This document shows positions 52,827 through 61,613 of a stretch of DNA of 64,000 nucleotides, piece by piece (within the stretch, counting starts at the first letter, position 1; every line of letters begins with the position of its first letter). The notes beneath the pieces were generated by a model, which had not been told where the DNA came from, ran no database searches, and saw nothing but the letters and a program-made list of their open reading frames with translations. The translations under genes were made by a program, and so were the position numbers. Source of the stretch: Microcystis viridis FACHB-1342 (GTDB lineage Bacteria > Cyanobacteriota > Cyanobacteriia > Cyanobacteriales > Microcystaceae); NCBI RefSeq assembly GCF_014698335.1, contig NZ_JACJSV010000009.1, positions 1 through 64,000 of the forward strand, read 5' to 3'.

Positions 52827-54950
52827 TCACTGTCGTGGTTGTACGGGGAAACCTTGACGCTGCAACACTTCCGCCGCATCTTGGCCCGGTTGATAGTTGA
52901 TACCGAGGGTAGAGGTGGCCGTATCTTCGATGATTTTGGGAGTGAGGAGAATAATCACCTCCGAGCGACTATTCTGATTGGTACGACTGCGGAATAAAGC
53001 CCCTAAAATAGGAATATCCCCTAAAATCGGCACTTTTGTCTCAGAACTTTGTTGGCGCTCTTGTATAATCCCGGAAAGAATTAAACTCTGTCCATCCCGG
53101 AGACGAATTAAACCCGATAATAATTCCCGGGTAATCAAAGGAGTCAATTGGTTGATTGTCGCCCCACCGCTATTAAATGGAATCTGGGGACCTGGTTGGG
53201 CAATTGTAGGCGCAACATTTAAACTGATGTAACCATTATCATCAATTTGATTCACATCGACGGTTAAGGTCAGTCCAGCATCACCAAACACAGGAGTTGT
53301 AGTTCTCACATTGCCATTGCTATTGGTATCAATTGTTGTTGTAACACTGACCAGCACTTTCTCGGTTAGTTTCACCACTGCCTGTTGACCTTCCTGCACC
53401 ACCAGCGAGGGATCGGTGAGAATCTTGGCATTTCCTGTCTGAATTGAGGCTTGCAGGGTCATCAGGAATCTTTGGGGATATTGAAATAGGGTCGGGGGTT
53501 CGTATTCATACTCTATTATTCCCGTCTCTGGGTCAATATTAACATCACTCAAACCGGGTTGGAAGGGGTTAACAGTGCGACCAAAACTGGGACGAGCATA
53601 GGGTGTTGTGCCACCTACAAAGTCATTCGGTCCCTGGTTAACACGGCCAAAGGAAGCGCCATTCTGAACATCAAAAAAAGGTGCTATTTCCTGGTCCGCG
53701 TTTGTACTCCCCGATATGATATCGAAAATCGGCACAACAGGCTGTGCAAAAGCCCCCGGTCTGCCTACAGTCGAGCTAGTGGGTGGGTTGATATTGCCAA
53801 AGTTCAGTACTGCCGCCCCGTTATCTTGAACAAAGAAACCATCGTTAAAACCGAAGGAAAAACTACTGTTAAAACGGTCTGTATTGAGCAGGTTGACATC
53901 GATAACTTTGACATTAACCACTACCTGACGACGACGGGCATCCAGTTGGGTTAATAAGGAGGTGGCGATCTGGACTTGTCGGGGTTCGCCGATTAAATTG
54001 ATAGAATTAAGGCGCTCGTCGGCGGCAATTCTTAAACCGGTTAAAAGTAGGGCAGCTTTTGAGCCTTCTGTGTTTTGGGGTTTCAGTGGCTCTAGGGTGG
54101 GAGGAACATCCCGGCGACCGATTACCCGTTGGGTGAGGGGATCGACGATATCTTCGGTTTGGGTAACTAAACGCTGGTATTCTGCCCCTTGGGTGGCGAG
54201 GAAAGTAGCAGCATTGACGGCTTTCACTTGGTTGAGACGCAGGGTGCGGCTAATCAGATTACGAGCGCCCTGGGGTAATTGCGCCCCGACAAAGATGGTC
54301 TTACCCTGACGGTTGGCCTGGAGTCCAGAAACTAACAACACGGCGTTAAAAATGTTTTCCACCGATTCGTTAGTAAATTCCAAGGAAACTGTCTGAGAAG
54401 TGGCGTTAGCTTCCCCCTGGGCGCTGGTGAAAACGACGTTATAACCGGCAATGTTAGCAAGGGTCATTAACACTTCTCTAGCGGAAGCTTCCCGCAGTAA
54501 AACACGAGGTACGGTGATATTGCGATCAAATTTGATCTTTTCGGCACTAGCATCGATATTAGAGATGGCAATATCTCCCACTGGTGGGGCGACGGCCCGG
54601 GGTAGGGTGGGAGCGCCGGGGGCTTGAGGTATGCCTTGAATGATAATTTCCGGATTGGGGACAAGGGGCACACTTTGGGCAAGTAGTTTTTCACTGTCTA
54701 AAATGCGATCGCTGATTTCCTTTTCTACGGCCGCGCTGGAAGGGACAAGCTGATTTAGCGATTTTTGTAAAGTTTCTTGACTAAACTCTTGCGAAAATTC
54801 AATTTTTGATGTAGCAGATTTTAACTCTGAACCATGGAAGGAAATGGCGGTTTCGGCCAAGACGCTCAGGGGAGCCATCAATAAAAACGAGGCAATTGGG
54901 GGGATAAACAGGGCATAACGGGACGGATTCACTTTAACTTCACTCCTCAA
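52827..54950 (-). CDS. pilQ: Type IV pilus secretin PilQ
   Basis: The 707-residue protein has a signal-like N-terminus, an AMIN/STN-like region with TNESVENIFNAVLL, N-domain repeats and a C-terminal secretin domain (VLVSVTTTIDTNSNG, PILGDIPILGALFRS, SEVIILLTPKIIED). PilQ forms the outer-membrane pore for pili used in motility and DNA uptake. The end PRQ-stop lies in a GATCACTG repeat. It follows pilO. Confidence 0.93.
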   Translation of the reverse strand: MRSEVKVNPSRYALFIPPIASFLLMAPLSVLAETAISFHGSELKSATSKIEFSQEFSQETLQKSLNQLVPSSAAVEKEISDRILDSEKLLAQSVPLVPNPEIIIQGIPQAPGAPTLPRAVAPPVGDIAISNIDASAEKIKFDRNITVPRVLLREASAREVLMTLANIAGYNVVFTSAQGEANATSQTVSLEFTNESVENIFNAVLLVSGLQANRQGKTIFVGAQLPQGARNLISRTLRLNQVKAVNAATFLATQGAEYQRLVTQTEDIVDPLTQRVIGRRDVPPTLEPLKPQNTEGSKAALLLTGLRIAADERLNSINLIGEPRQVQIATSLLTQLDARRRQVVVNVKVIDVNLLNTDRFNSSFSFGFNDGFFVQDNGAAVLNFGNINPPTSSTVGRPGAFAQPVVPIFDIISGSTNADQEIAPFFDVQNGASFGRVNQGPNDFVGGTTPYARPSFGRTVNPFQPGLSDVNIDPETGIIEYEYEPPTLFQYPQRFLMTLQASIQTGNAKILTDPSLVVQEGQQAVVKLTEKVLVSVTTTIDTNSNGNVRTTTPVFGDAGLTLTVDVNQIDDNGYISLNVAPTIAQPGPQIPFNSGGATINQLTPLITRELLSGLIRLRDGQSLILSGIIQERQQSSETKVPILGDIPILGALFRSRTNQNSRSEVIILLTPKIIEDTATSTLGINYQPGQDAAEVLQRQGFPVQPRQ

Positions 54951-55005
54951 CGATTACGGGATTCAACGGACAAAAAACGCAATACTCACACCGGATTGAA
55001 GACTA

Positions 55006-55797
55006 TTATTGGCGCGGACTGGCGGAGGGTTGACCTTCGGCGGGGGGTTGACCTTCAGGAGGTGGGGGTGGTGCTAACTTGGCTAATTCGGCGGCACTGA
55101 GAGGAATAATTACATTGAGAAGAAAAGTCGTGGTCACGGGTCGATCGCCTTGGAGAACGATAGTGGCCTTATTGTTGCCAGTACTAACTACTTTAAACGT
55201 CGATCCTTGCTTTTCCATCTGGGTATTGAGACTGTTGAGCAAAATGAGCGGCTGTAATCTTTCTAAATCCCGAATAACCTCTTGAGTGTTAACATAGTTT
55301 CCTTGAATCTTGACGTTAAAAGTTTGACGTTTGAGCTTATTATTAACCTCACTACCGAGGGAACCATCGGAGACTACCACCGGTTCTAGTCCTTGGGGTT
55401 GAAAACTAACCAGCTTAACATCGCCAGACTTAAAGATATTACTAACATCTAAGAGAATAGTGCTTAAGTCCCTTTCTCTAGCAAAAAGCGAGAGTATTTG
55501 CTGTTTCATAGCTTTTTGTTGTTGTAACTGACTCTCGATTTTTTGGAATTCTGAAAATTCGAGACGGCTTTTTTGTTGATCTAGCAGTTGTTGTTTGTCG
55601 GCGGCATCGGTTTGCAGTTGCTGCAAGGTATCATAAGCGGGCATCACCCAGTTAAAAAGCAGATAGAGGGAGCCAAGTAAACCTAGCATAGCGGCAGCGA
55701 TGCCACTATTACGGGGAGTAAAATTTATCCCGAAAGCGATAGGATACTCCTGAAATTCCTCTAATGTCAGCTTCTCAAATTCTTCGTTAAAGGTCAT
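55006..55797 (-). CDS. pilO: Type IV pilus assembly protein PilO
   Basis: The 263-residue protein has a short cytoplasmic start, one membrane segment (AAMLGLLGSLYLLFNWVMP), a coiled coil (LQTDAADKQQLLDQQKSRLE), then a ferredoxin-like periplasmic domain. PilO pairs with PilN in the inner-membrane alignment complex. The C-terminus is Pro-rich with two EGQPPA units. It overlaps pilN's stop by 4 bases. Confidence 0.88.
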   Translation of the reverse strand: MTFNEEFEKLTLEEFQEYPIAFGINFTPRNSGIAAAMLGLLGSLYLLFNWVMPAYDTLQQLQTDAADKQQLLDQQKSRLEFSEFQKIESQLQQQKAMKQQILSLFARERDLSTILLDVSNIFKSGDVKLVSFQPQGLEPVVVSDGSLGSEVNNKLKRQTFNVKIQGNYVNTQEVIRDLERLQPLILLNSLNTQMEKQGSTFKVVSTGNNKATIVLQGDRPVTTTFLLNVIIPLSAAELAKLAPPPPPEGQPPAEGQPSASPRQ

Positions 55798-56555
55798 GGT
55801 TGAATGGCTCCTTGGCTTTTGAGAGTATTAATCCTAGTGATAACTCCGATCGCTCCATTCCTGACCAGATTGGGCAGTTGTTGAGTGGTGGGAGTATCAC
55901 TTAATTGGGCGGTGATCACAAATTGAACCACTTGGGGGAAAGTAATATTAATATTTTTATACTGATTGTCCACCTCTACGGGTAAATCGGCCAGGGCAGC
56001 ACTTTCGATCACCGTTTGCTTACCCTGCAAAAAAGGAGAAGCTTGTAGAGTTAAGAGATAATCATTGACTGCTTCGTAATTACTGGCAAAACCACTGATT
56101 TTTAAGCGCGTAGCCGAATTGGGTTGCCCTTGATTGAGGTTCGCGGGAACCTCCACCTGTTGCACACTATTTAACTGCACCCTAGGAGGAGTTTGTTGGC
56201 GAATTTCTTGGAGAATGGCTGACCAAGGACTAATCTGATTGAATACACCCACCAGAGCTTGATTTTCTGCTTCTACCGCCTTTAGTTCCCCTCTGATGTC
56301 TTCTAGTTTTTTACTTTGGACTTGTACTTGACCTAATTCCCCGTCCAATTGCTGAATTTTGGCCTGAGCTTCGCCAGTTTTCCAACCGACGGCTAAACCG
56401 AGTAATCCCGTCAGTGCCAATAATCCGGCCCCAACTCCCACACCGATGAACAGGGGTATTTGTTTACTTCGGTCAATAACGGTGGAAACCTCGAAGTTAG
56501 AGGCTGTTTGGTTAAGATGGCGATCTTTAAGAAAATTAACGTCAAGACTATACAT
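55794..56555 (-). CDS. pilN: Type IV pilus assembly protein PilN
   Basis: The 253-residue protein starts MYSLDVNFLKDRHLN, matching PilN's cytoplasmic PilM-binding segment, followed by a membrane helix (LFIGVGVGAGLLALTGLLGLAVGW), a coiled coil, and a fimbrial assembly domain with WSAILQEIRQQTPPRV. It is the first gene of the preserved pil cluster. pilM, normally directly upstream, is absent. Confidence 0.9.
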   Translation of the reverse strand: MYSLDVNFLKDRHLNQTASNFEVSTVIDRSKQIPLFIGVGVGAGLLALTGLLGLAVGWKTGEAQAKIQQLDGELGQVQVQSKKLEDIRGELKAVEAENQALVGVFNQISPWSAILQEIRQQTPPRVQLNSVQQVEVPANLNQGQPNSATRLKISGFASNYEAVNDYLLTLQASPFLQGKQTVIESAALADLPVEVDNQYKNINITFPQVVQFVITAQLSDTPTTQQLPNLVRNGAIGVITRINTLKSQGAIQP

Positions 56556-56724
56556 AATTTCTGTTTATACCGATACTTTTTTGCTAACATTGATTAAGCT
56601 GAGACGTATTTTAATCGCTTATTCTTGGATTAGCCGAATTTCCCCCAATCCCTTTACTTTTGCCTCTTGCCTCGTTTCAACAAGCAATTTGAATTAGGAA
56701 CAGCTTAACATTTCTGTTAATGGG

Positions 56725-57336
56725 TTAACAATGCACGCTCAAAGAGTCTTTGAACGAGGGTGTATCTACCAGAGCAAGAAGGAAGAACCCCCGTACTCCC
56801 TTAGGATACCTGTCCATTTGTCGCCCATCAATTTCTGATTTAATTACTTTTTTTCCACCCAAATTATCGATTAATTCACCAGTCCGGCTACCTGTCTTTG
56901 ACCTATAAGCTTCACAACAATTTATAACGGTTTTTTCGTACTCAAATGCCTTAGATCTTAAGAATATTTTAAACTGATACTGTGACCAAGTTAACATCTG
57001 TCTAACAGACTTTGATTGGATTTTTCTTCCAGACCTTAAGACCATTTCTGATACTTCAAATGTCGGCAATAAAATCCCATCGAAGTTTTCTACTAAGAAT
57101 CTAGCTACTTTGTGATGTAGTTCATCAACTAGGTTTTTAATTCTTAATCTTAGTCGGTTACAGGTGTTATGATGGCATTTACAGGTTTTGGCTTTAACTT
57201 TAGTGGAACGAAAAATTAAGTCATCTAAATGATAGCACAAACGAAGACTTCTAATCACTTTAAAATGAGCGGTAATGTCTTCACTCATTGACAGTCTTGC
57301 CCCTTTGAGAGCCAGTTTCAGATCAGACCTATCCAT
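56725..57336 (-). pseudogene. Degenerate TnpB (IS605/IS607-type) C-terminal remnant
   Basis: The 203-residue frame resembles the C-terminal half of cyanobacterial TnpB: LPTFEVSEMV (central Glu), then EAYRSKTGSRTGELIDNLGGKKVIKS and MDRYPKGVRGFFLLALVD. In active proteins the first block is TSKTCSWTGE and the last DRDYNGARG, so the zinc-ligand Cys and the catalytic Asp have been lost. The N-terminal half (RuvC-I Asp) is missing. No TnpA is present. Confidence 0.75.
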
Positions 57337-57539
57337 AATATTATCTTAATACTAAAAGTTTTTCTAGTTAAGGAATCTAACCAAGTAAAAATGATTTTAA
57401 TTGTCTCATATTTTTTCAGTGCAATTGAATTAGCAACGATAGATATACATTTCAGCCATATAAATAGTCAGTTAGTACACAAGCTAAAAGCAAGCTGTGA
57501 TTGGGTTATAATTTTTGAAGATATCTATTGTCGATAATA

Positions 57540-57686
57540 TCATCGGGTAATTTTGAGAGGGTGTTCGGTGAGCTCAGTCGAGCCGTTGGCCAGGGTTTTT
57601 TTTTTGACTTGATCTCCTTCTTGATAGGAATCTGGTCGAAGAACAGCGGGAGGGTAATTACGATTAGGAACTTTTTCTATATACAT
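57540..57686 (-). pseudogene. N-terminal fragment of an IS1634-type transposase
   Basis: From ATG 57686 the frame reads MYIEKVPNRNYPPAVLRPDS and continues with YQEGDQVKKKTLANGS, the usual N-terminus of IS1634/IS4-like transposases (MYIESVPNRNSPPA type), then loses family similarity and stops after 48 codons. A run of ten A encodes the KKK. Only the first tenth of a transposase is left. The remaining 57337-57841 gap has no other gene. Confidence 0.7.
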
Positions 57687-57841
57687 GACCTCTATTCTAG
57701 CAAATGGAGAGAATTCTTGTCCATTAATAAATGTTACAAATTACATGGCTCCATCAAGAAAAGTTAATGGGTGTATCCATTGATGGATAAAGGTTTTAGG
57801 CTATTATAGTAGATATGTATGGGGGAAGTTCAGTAATAAGT

Positions 57842-58420
57842 CTATGACCAATTGATCTCTAATAACCCCGGTGGTGGCGCAATCTCGATGCGTGCCGCTT
57901 TCAGATCCACCAGTGGAACAATTTCTTTGACAAAGGGAACCAGGGCCGTGGCTTTTGAGTCGGAGGAAGGGCTTTTTTTCTTGACAGAGGCGAGATTTGC
58001 TTCTAGTTGCACTGCTAAAATGTCATTACCCGCCCACAAAATATCTACTACAACCCCGATTTTTTCTCCTGTCAGGTGATGATAAACCTCCAAGTTTACT
58101 AGCTCACTAACATGATATTCATCCGCTTTTAGGCGAGGTTTTTCCAGTTTATTCGCCCATAATTTATATCCGCGCAAAGCTTGGGCCTGTTCCCGATTTT
58201 CAACCCCCTCTAACTTGATAACATAAACATTTTTGCCCGGTAGCTCACGTCCCCTGAGCAGCGTAATTTCTCGGATTTCTCCCCCTTGGGTCCCTTGTAT
58301 TCCCCTAATACCTCGCTTCTGAAAACGTTCGGGAAAATCTGATACCGATAAAACTCGCAATTCTCCCTCCAGTCCCTGGGGTGCTACTATTGTCCCAATT
58401 TCTAGCCAATTTTCTTCCAT
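57842..58420 (-). CDS. rimM: Ribosome maturation factor RimM
   Basis: RimM helps assemble the 30S subunit head. The 192-residue protein has the N-terminal RimM domain (LEIGTIVAPQGLEGELRVL, GRELPGKNVYVIKLEGVENREQAQ) and the C-terminal PRC-barrel (YHVSELVNLEVYH, VVDILWAGNDILAV, VPFVKEIVPLVDL). An insertion of about 20 residues with KKKSPSSDSK lies before the last strand; it is a charged loop common in cyanobacteria. Confidence 0.9.
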   Translation of the reverse strand: MEENWLEIGTIVAPQGLEGELRVLSVSDFPERFQKRGIRGIQGTQGGEIREITLLRGRELPGKNVYVIKLEGVENREQAQALRGYKLWANKLEKPRLKADEYHVSELVNLEVYHHLTGEKIGVVVDILWAGNDILAVQLEANLASVKKKSPSSDSKATALVPFVKEIVPLVDLKAARIEIAPPPGLLEINWS

Positions 58421-58570
58421 TGTCTCGATATGTTTTGCTATAGCTTTCCCTAGTATATAGCCTTTTTTGTCTCGCTCCTAGATTTTTAAAGTCTTGGTAA
58501 GGTAAAATTTTTAGTTGACCTCTACTCCTGACCATTTTTTGACTTTTTACTGGTGGCTTTTGACTGAATT

Positions 58571-59368
58571 ATGACTATTTGGCAAGCGGATTTTTATAAA
58601 TCTTCATCTTCTTCCCCTCTTGGCACAGTCTGGCAATTGTTAATTTCCGATCCTCTCGGTCATCTTATTTATGAAAATTCCTGTCCCCAATCCCAAGCTA
58701 ATAGCGACTGGTTAACCCAACAGTTAGAGCAAGCTTGTCAAGTCTCCCCCCCAGAAATTATCCAAGTTTTTCGCCCCCAATGCGCCAATTTATTTCTCCT
58801 CGCTGGTCAGAATTTACAGATCAAAATTGAGTTAACCCGTCACGTTAACGCTCTGAAAAAACAGCTAGAATTACGGCAAATCCCCATCAATATCGACTCT
58901 CCTCCACCGCAACCCCTACCAGACCGATTTTTAGGTCAAGAGTGGCGTTTTGCTCGTTTTCCCGCCGTTGATTTAGTTAACTTTTTTGGCGATCGCAGAA
59001 TACCGATTCTTTCCCTACCAGAGGCCTTTTCTCCTTTAAAATTGGGTTTAGCCTCCACTCTCATGATCCCCGGTGTGGTTATTACCGGTGGTAAAAAATC
59101 TCTGGCGATCGCTCGTTGGTTAGAGGAAATTAACCCGGTATTTATCGATCATATTCCCACAGAAACGGGGCGATCGGGCGGTTTAGTCTTGGAATCGGGT
59201 CTAAATGAACGCTGGATTTTCCTAACCTACGAGGATGAAGAAGTGGCCCTGGCAGCCAATGTTTATCAGGCAACCAAAGAGGAAAGCCAAGGTTTACACT
59301 TTCTTCTCATACAACCGGATGATTCTGGTCGCACTTTTACCGGCTTTTGGTTACTGAAGCAGGTTTAA
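58571..59368 (+). CDS. Tab2/Atab2-family RNA-binding protein
   Basis: The 265-residue protein matches the DUF1092/Tab2 family: IWQADFYKS, an ELRQIPINI segment, ERWIFLTYEDEEVALAANVY and a C-terminal SQGLHFLLIQPDDSGRTFTGFWLL. Chloroplast members activate translation of psaB (photosystem I); cyanobacterial roles are presumably related. Its stop overlaps the CPBP gene by 18 bases, tail to tail. Confidence 0.88.
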   Translation: MTIWQADFYKSSSSSPLGTVWQLLISDPLGHLIYENSCPQSQANSDWLTQQLEQACQVSPPEIIQVFRPQCANLFLLAGQNLQIKIELTRHVNALKKQLELRQIPINIDSPPPQPLPDRFLGQEWRFARFPAVDLVNFFGDRRIPILSLPEAFSPLKLGLASTLMIPGVVITGGKKSLAIARWLEEINPVFIDHIPTETGRSGGLVLESGLNERWIFLTYEDEEVALAANVYQATKEESQGLHFLLIQPDDSGRTFTGFWLLKQV

Positions 59369-60145
59369 CCCCCAAGCTGTCCCCAAGAGGCAAAGAATAC
59401 CCGCTAAACCCGCTAAAGGTTGGTTATAGATACCTTTAACCCAAACTAACCCAGAATCGCTGTAAGACATCAATTCGGCACTGTCTAGCAAAGCTAATCC
59501 CCACACCCAACCGCTATGAAGTCCCCAAGCTAATCCTAAACTACCATGATCGATCGCCCGCGCCCAGACCAGAACCATCCCCATCAGAAATAAACCGGGT
59601 AGTTGCGGCAGCGTTTGCTGACGTTCCCAAAGCAAGTGCAGCAGGGCAAAAATTAGGCTAGAAATGGCTCCCGCCACCCAAAAACCGTATTCTTGGCTTA
59701 ATTGGCTCAAAAAGATGCCCCTAAAGATTAATTCCTCGGTAATACCCACCCAGAGAGCCACTATCAACAGGGGTAAACTCAAGGCAAAAGCACGAGTTAG
59801 GTTTTTGGGCTGCCAATGTACCCAGGCCAAAATCCCCTCCAGAAAAAAAATTATCCCTAATCCCACCACTGCCAAGATTAATCCTTTGGTTAGGGAGATA
59901 AATAGGGAAAATGACGAAATTAATCCGTAATTATGGAGGCTGCTCCCCTCTATCTTCAATAATCCCCAGATAACTAAGGGAGCCAAGGCGTAAAGAGAGG
60001 CCACCAGGGGCAATTTCTGGTCAGGTTTTGTCCCTTGCAGCGGTTGCCATCCCAAACGACTCCCTAAACTAATGGCAATCGGCAGCCAGAGAATTAACCA
60101 GGCTAACAGGAAAATAATAATTTTTATTAAGGCAGCCATGTTCAT
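59351..60145 (-). CDS. CPBP-family intramembrane metalloprotease
   Basis: Starting at ATG 60145 (MNMAALIKIIIFLLAW) the product has about eight membrane helices. Motifs of the Abi/CPBP family are complete: EELIFRGIFLSQL (Glu-Glu-x3-Arg), FALLHLL (F-x3-H) and LGLAWGLHSGW (His). Such proteases include eukaryotic Rce1 relatives; target unknown. Confidence 0.87.
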   Translation of the reverse strand: MNMAALIKIIIFLLAWLILWLPIAISLGSRLGWQPLQGTKPDQKLPLVASLYALAPLVIWGLLKIEGSSLHNYGLISSFSLFISLTKGLILAVVGLGIIFFLEGILAWVHWQPKNLTRAFALSLPLLIVALWVGITEELIFRGIFLSQLSQEYGFWVAGAISSLIFALLHLLWERQQTLPQLPGLFLMGMVLVWARAIDHGSLGLAWGLHSGWVWGLALLDSAELMSYSDSGLVWVKGIYNQPLAGLAGILCLLGTAWGLNLLQ

Positions 60146-60457
60146 TGTCAATTAGGTGTCAGAGAAGTGGGGTGTAGGGTGTGGGGTGTGGGAAGAATAA
60201 ACAAAAATGGCTCTTCGGGACTTGGTATGGTTCGATAGGGGGGCATAAATCGACTCAATCCTTATCTGGCAAGAGATTTAATTGATTAGTTCGCTCCAGA
60301 TCGCAAACAATTGACAAAAATTGCGGCAATGTCTGTCTCTATAAAGGTTTCATTCCTTATAACCCCGTCCATTGCATAAGACAAACCGAAGAACCACAAA
60401 AATAATCTCCTGAATACTAACTCGGAGTCTCCTGTCTCCTAACACCCATAAAACAAA

Positions 60458-60531
60458 CCCCCTAGGCATAGGATAACTGTGGAACTCTGCTCTGGTAAAG
60501 CCTAGCTCCAACAAAAATCCATCCCTAGGGG
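60458..60531 (+). ncRNA. Candidate structured RNA: long hairpin
   Basis: AACCCCCTAGG and CCTAGGGGGTT pair perfectly over 11 bp and enclose about 50 bases with internal complementary steps (AGGAT with ATCC, TGGA with TCCA, a small TGG-TAAA-GCC tip). It could be the 5' half of a plus-strand RNA ending at the terminator at 60644-60679, or an inverted-repeat element. It is not a known cyanobacterial riboswitch or small RNA to my recognition. Confidence 0.4.
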
Positions 60532-60568
60532 GTTGCGAAAAAGAAGAAAAAGTGCTTAAAGAAAACCC

Positions 60569-60604
60569 CTCAAGTTGATAAAAGAGGCGGTCAGGGGTTA
60601 GAAT
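60569..60604 (+). ncRNA. Candidate hairpin, middle of possible RNA
   Basis: AACCCCT and AGGGGTT enclose 22 bases with GAGGCGG. It falls between the long hairpin at 60458-60531 and the plus-strand terminator at 60644-60679, and may be one domain of the same transcript. Confidence 0.3.
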
Positions 60605-60643
60605 TAGGGGTAAGAATCTATATTGTCTTCTTAGTCGGTCTTG

Positions 60644-60679
60644 TCAAAACTAGCCCTTTTGACTGCCGATTTTTTTTGT
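60644..60679 (+). terminator. Intrinsic terminator, plus strand
   Basis: GTCAAAA and TTTTGAC form a stem around CTAGCCC, extended outward by TCGG and CCGA, and followed by eight T. No protein-coding gene lies upstream on this strand between 59369 and here, so it suggests a non-coding transcript. Confidence 0.7.
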
Positions 60680-60703
60680 CCTTATCCCTACTCCGTAACC
60701 TAT

Positions 60704-61090
60704 TTAAGCTTCTACCGGTTCTTCTGATTCCGTTTGTTTGAGGTGGATGTGCTTGTAGCCAAGTTTGATTTCAAACTCATCGCCGGGCTGCAAGTTCATT
60801 TGTTCGGTATAGGTGGAACCGATGACGATTTGACCATTTTTATGGACACTAACCCGGAAAGTGGGTTCGCGGCCGCGGCCATCTTTAGTGCCTTCGGGAT
60901 CGAGAGGAACCCCTTTTGCACCTAAAACAGCATCGTAAAAGTCGGTTAAATTGACCCGAACCTGGCCATCTTTACTTTGAGAGTAGTAACCACAACGTTT
61001 TGCCGTTTCGCGACGGGGTAAGTGGGATAACTCTTTGACTTTTTGTAGTAGAGCTTTCCCGGTTAGGGGAGTAGGAGAGATGTCACTCAT
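60704..61090 (-). CDS. cyAbrB-family transcription regulator
   Basis: The 128-residue protein matches cyanobacterial AbrB-like proteins: TGKALLQKVKELSHLPRRE, YYSQSKDGQVRVNLTDFYDAVL, GTKDGRGREPTFRVSVHKNGQIVIG and the C-terminal AbrB DNA-binding fold LQPGDEFEIKLGYKHIHL. The family (cyAbrB1/2) coordinates carbon and nitrogen metabolism; ELSHLPRRETAK looks more like the cyAbrB2 (Sll0822) type, but the paralogue is not certain. Confidence 0.9.
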   Translation of the reverse strand: MSDISPTPLTGKALLQKVKELSHLPRRETAKRCGYYSQSKDGQVRVNLTDFYDAVLGAKGVPLDPEGTKDGRGREPTFRVSVHKNGQIVIGSTYTEQMNLQPGDEFEIKLGYKHIHLKQTESEEPVEA

Positions 61091-61613
61091 GGTACTTTTT
61101 AATGTTCCTTGATTTTTGACTGACTGTCAATTAAGTTTACACTGACAAATTGATCATACCAAAAATCTTGCCAAAAATGTCTAGAGGGGAATAATAAATT
61201 TTTTAAAACTGATGGTTCGGTGATGACAATCGTGCTAAGAAGACCCCGGACTAGGTAGTAAGTATAAACCTTGTGGGGGAGAGGAAATTTTTGGCCAAGA
61301 CTCCGGCAATTTTTGGTCGGGTGCGGGGAAAACAGGGGGGAGAAAGTGAGGACATAAAACCGTTTAAGCTATACTTAGCAAGGAATTGAGAAACTATACT
61401 TGTGGTTGGAGTTGGCAAAAAACTAATGACCCAGAGCAGTAAATCCGGGGGGATTAAACTGTTTTCGAGCGACTTCCCCATCTATCATTAGACCTAGATA
61501 CCCACCCCTTGGCTCAACCGACCCGGGAAAATCTTAAGGATTAATTACCATTACTAGCTCCCCCTTGGCCCGTTAACATCGATTATCCTGAGTATTAGGA
61601 GTCCCTCATCCCC
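61091..61613. other. Gene-free stretch between cyAbrB and sdhB
   Basis: No supported gene, hairpin or repeat. A minus-strand open frame of 76 codons at 61251-61481 has no protein-like pattern and is rejected. The region probably holds the divergent promoters of abrB and sdhB. Confidence 0.5.

Noticed and set aside
61251-61481. 76-codon minus-strand frame
   Set aside because: No family pattern, poor composition and no ribosome-binding site; it occupies the region expected for promoters.
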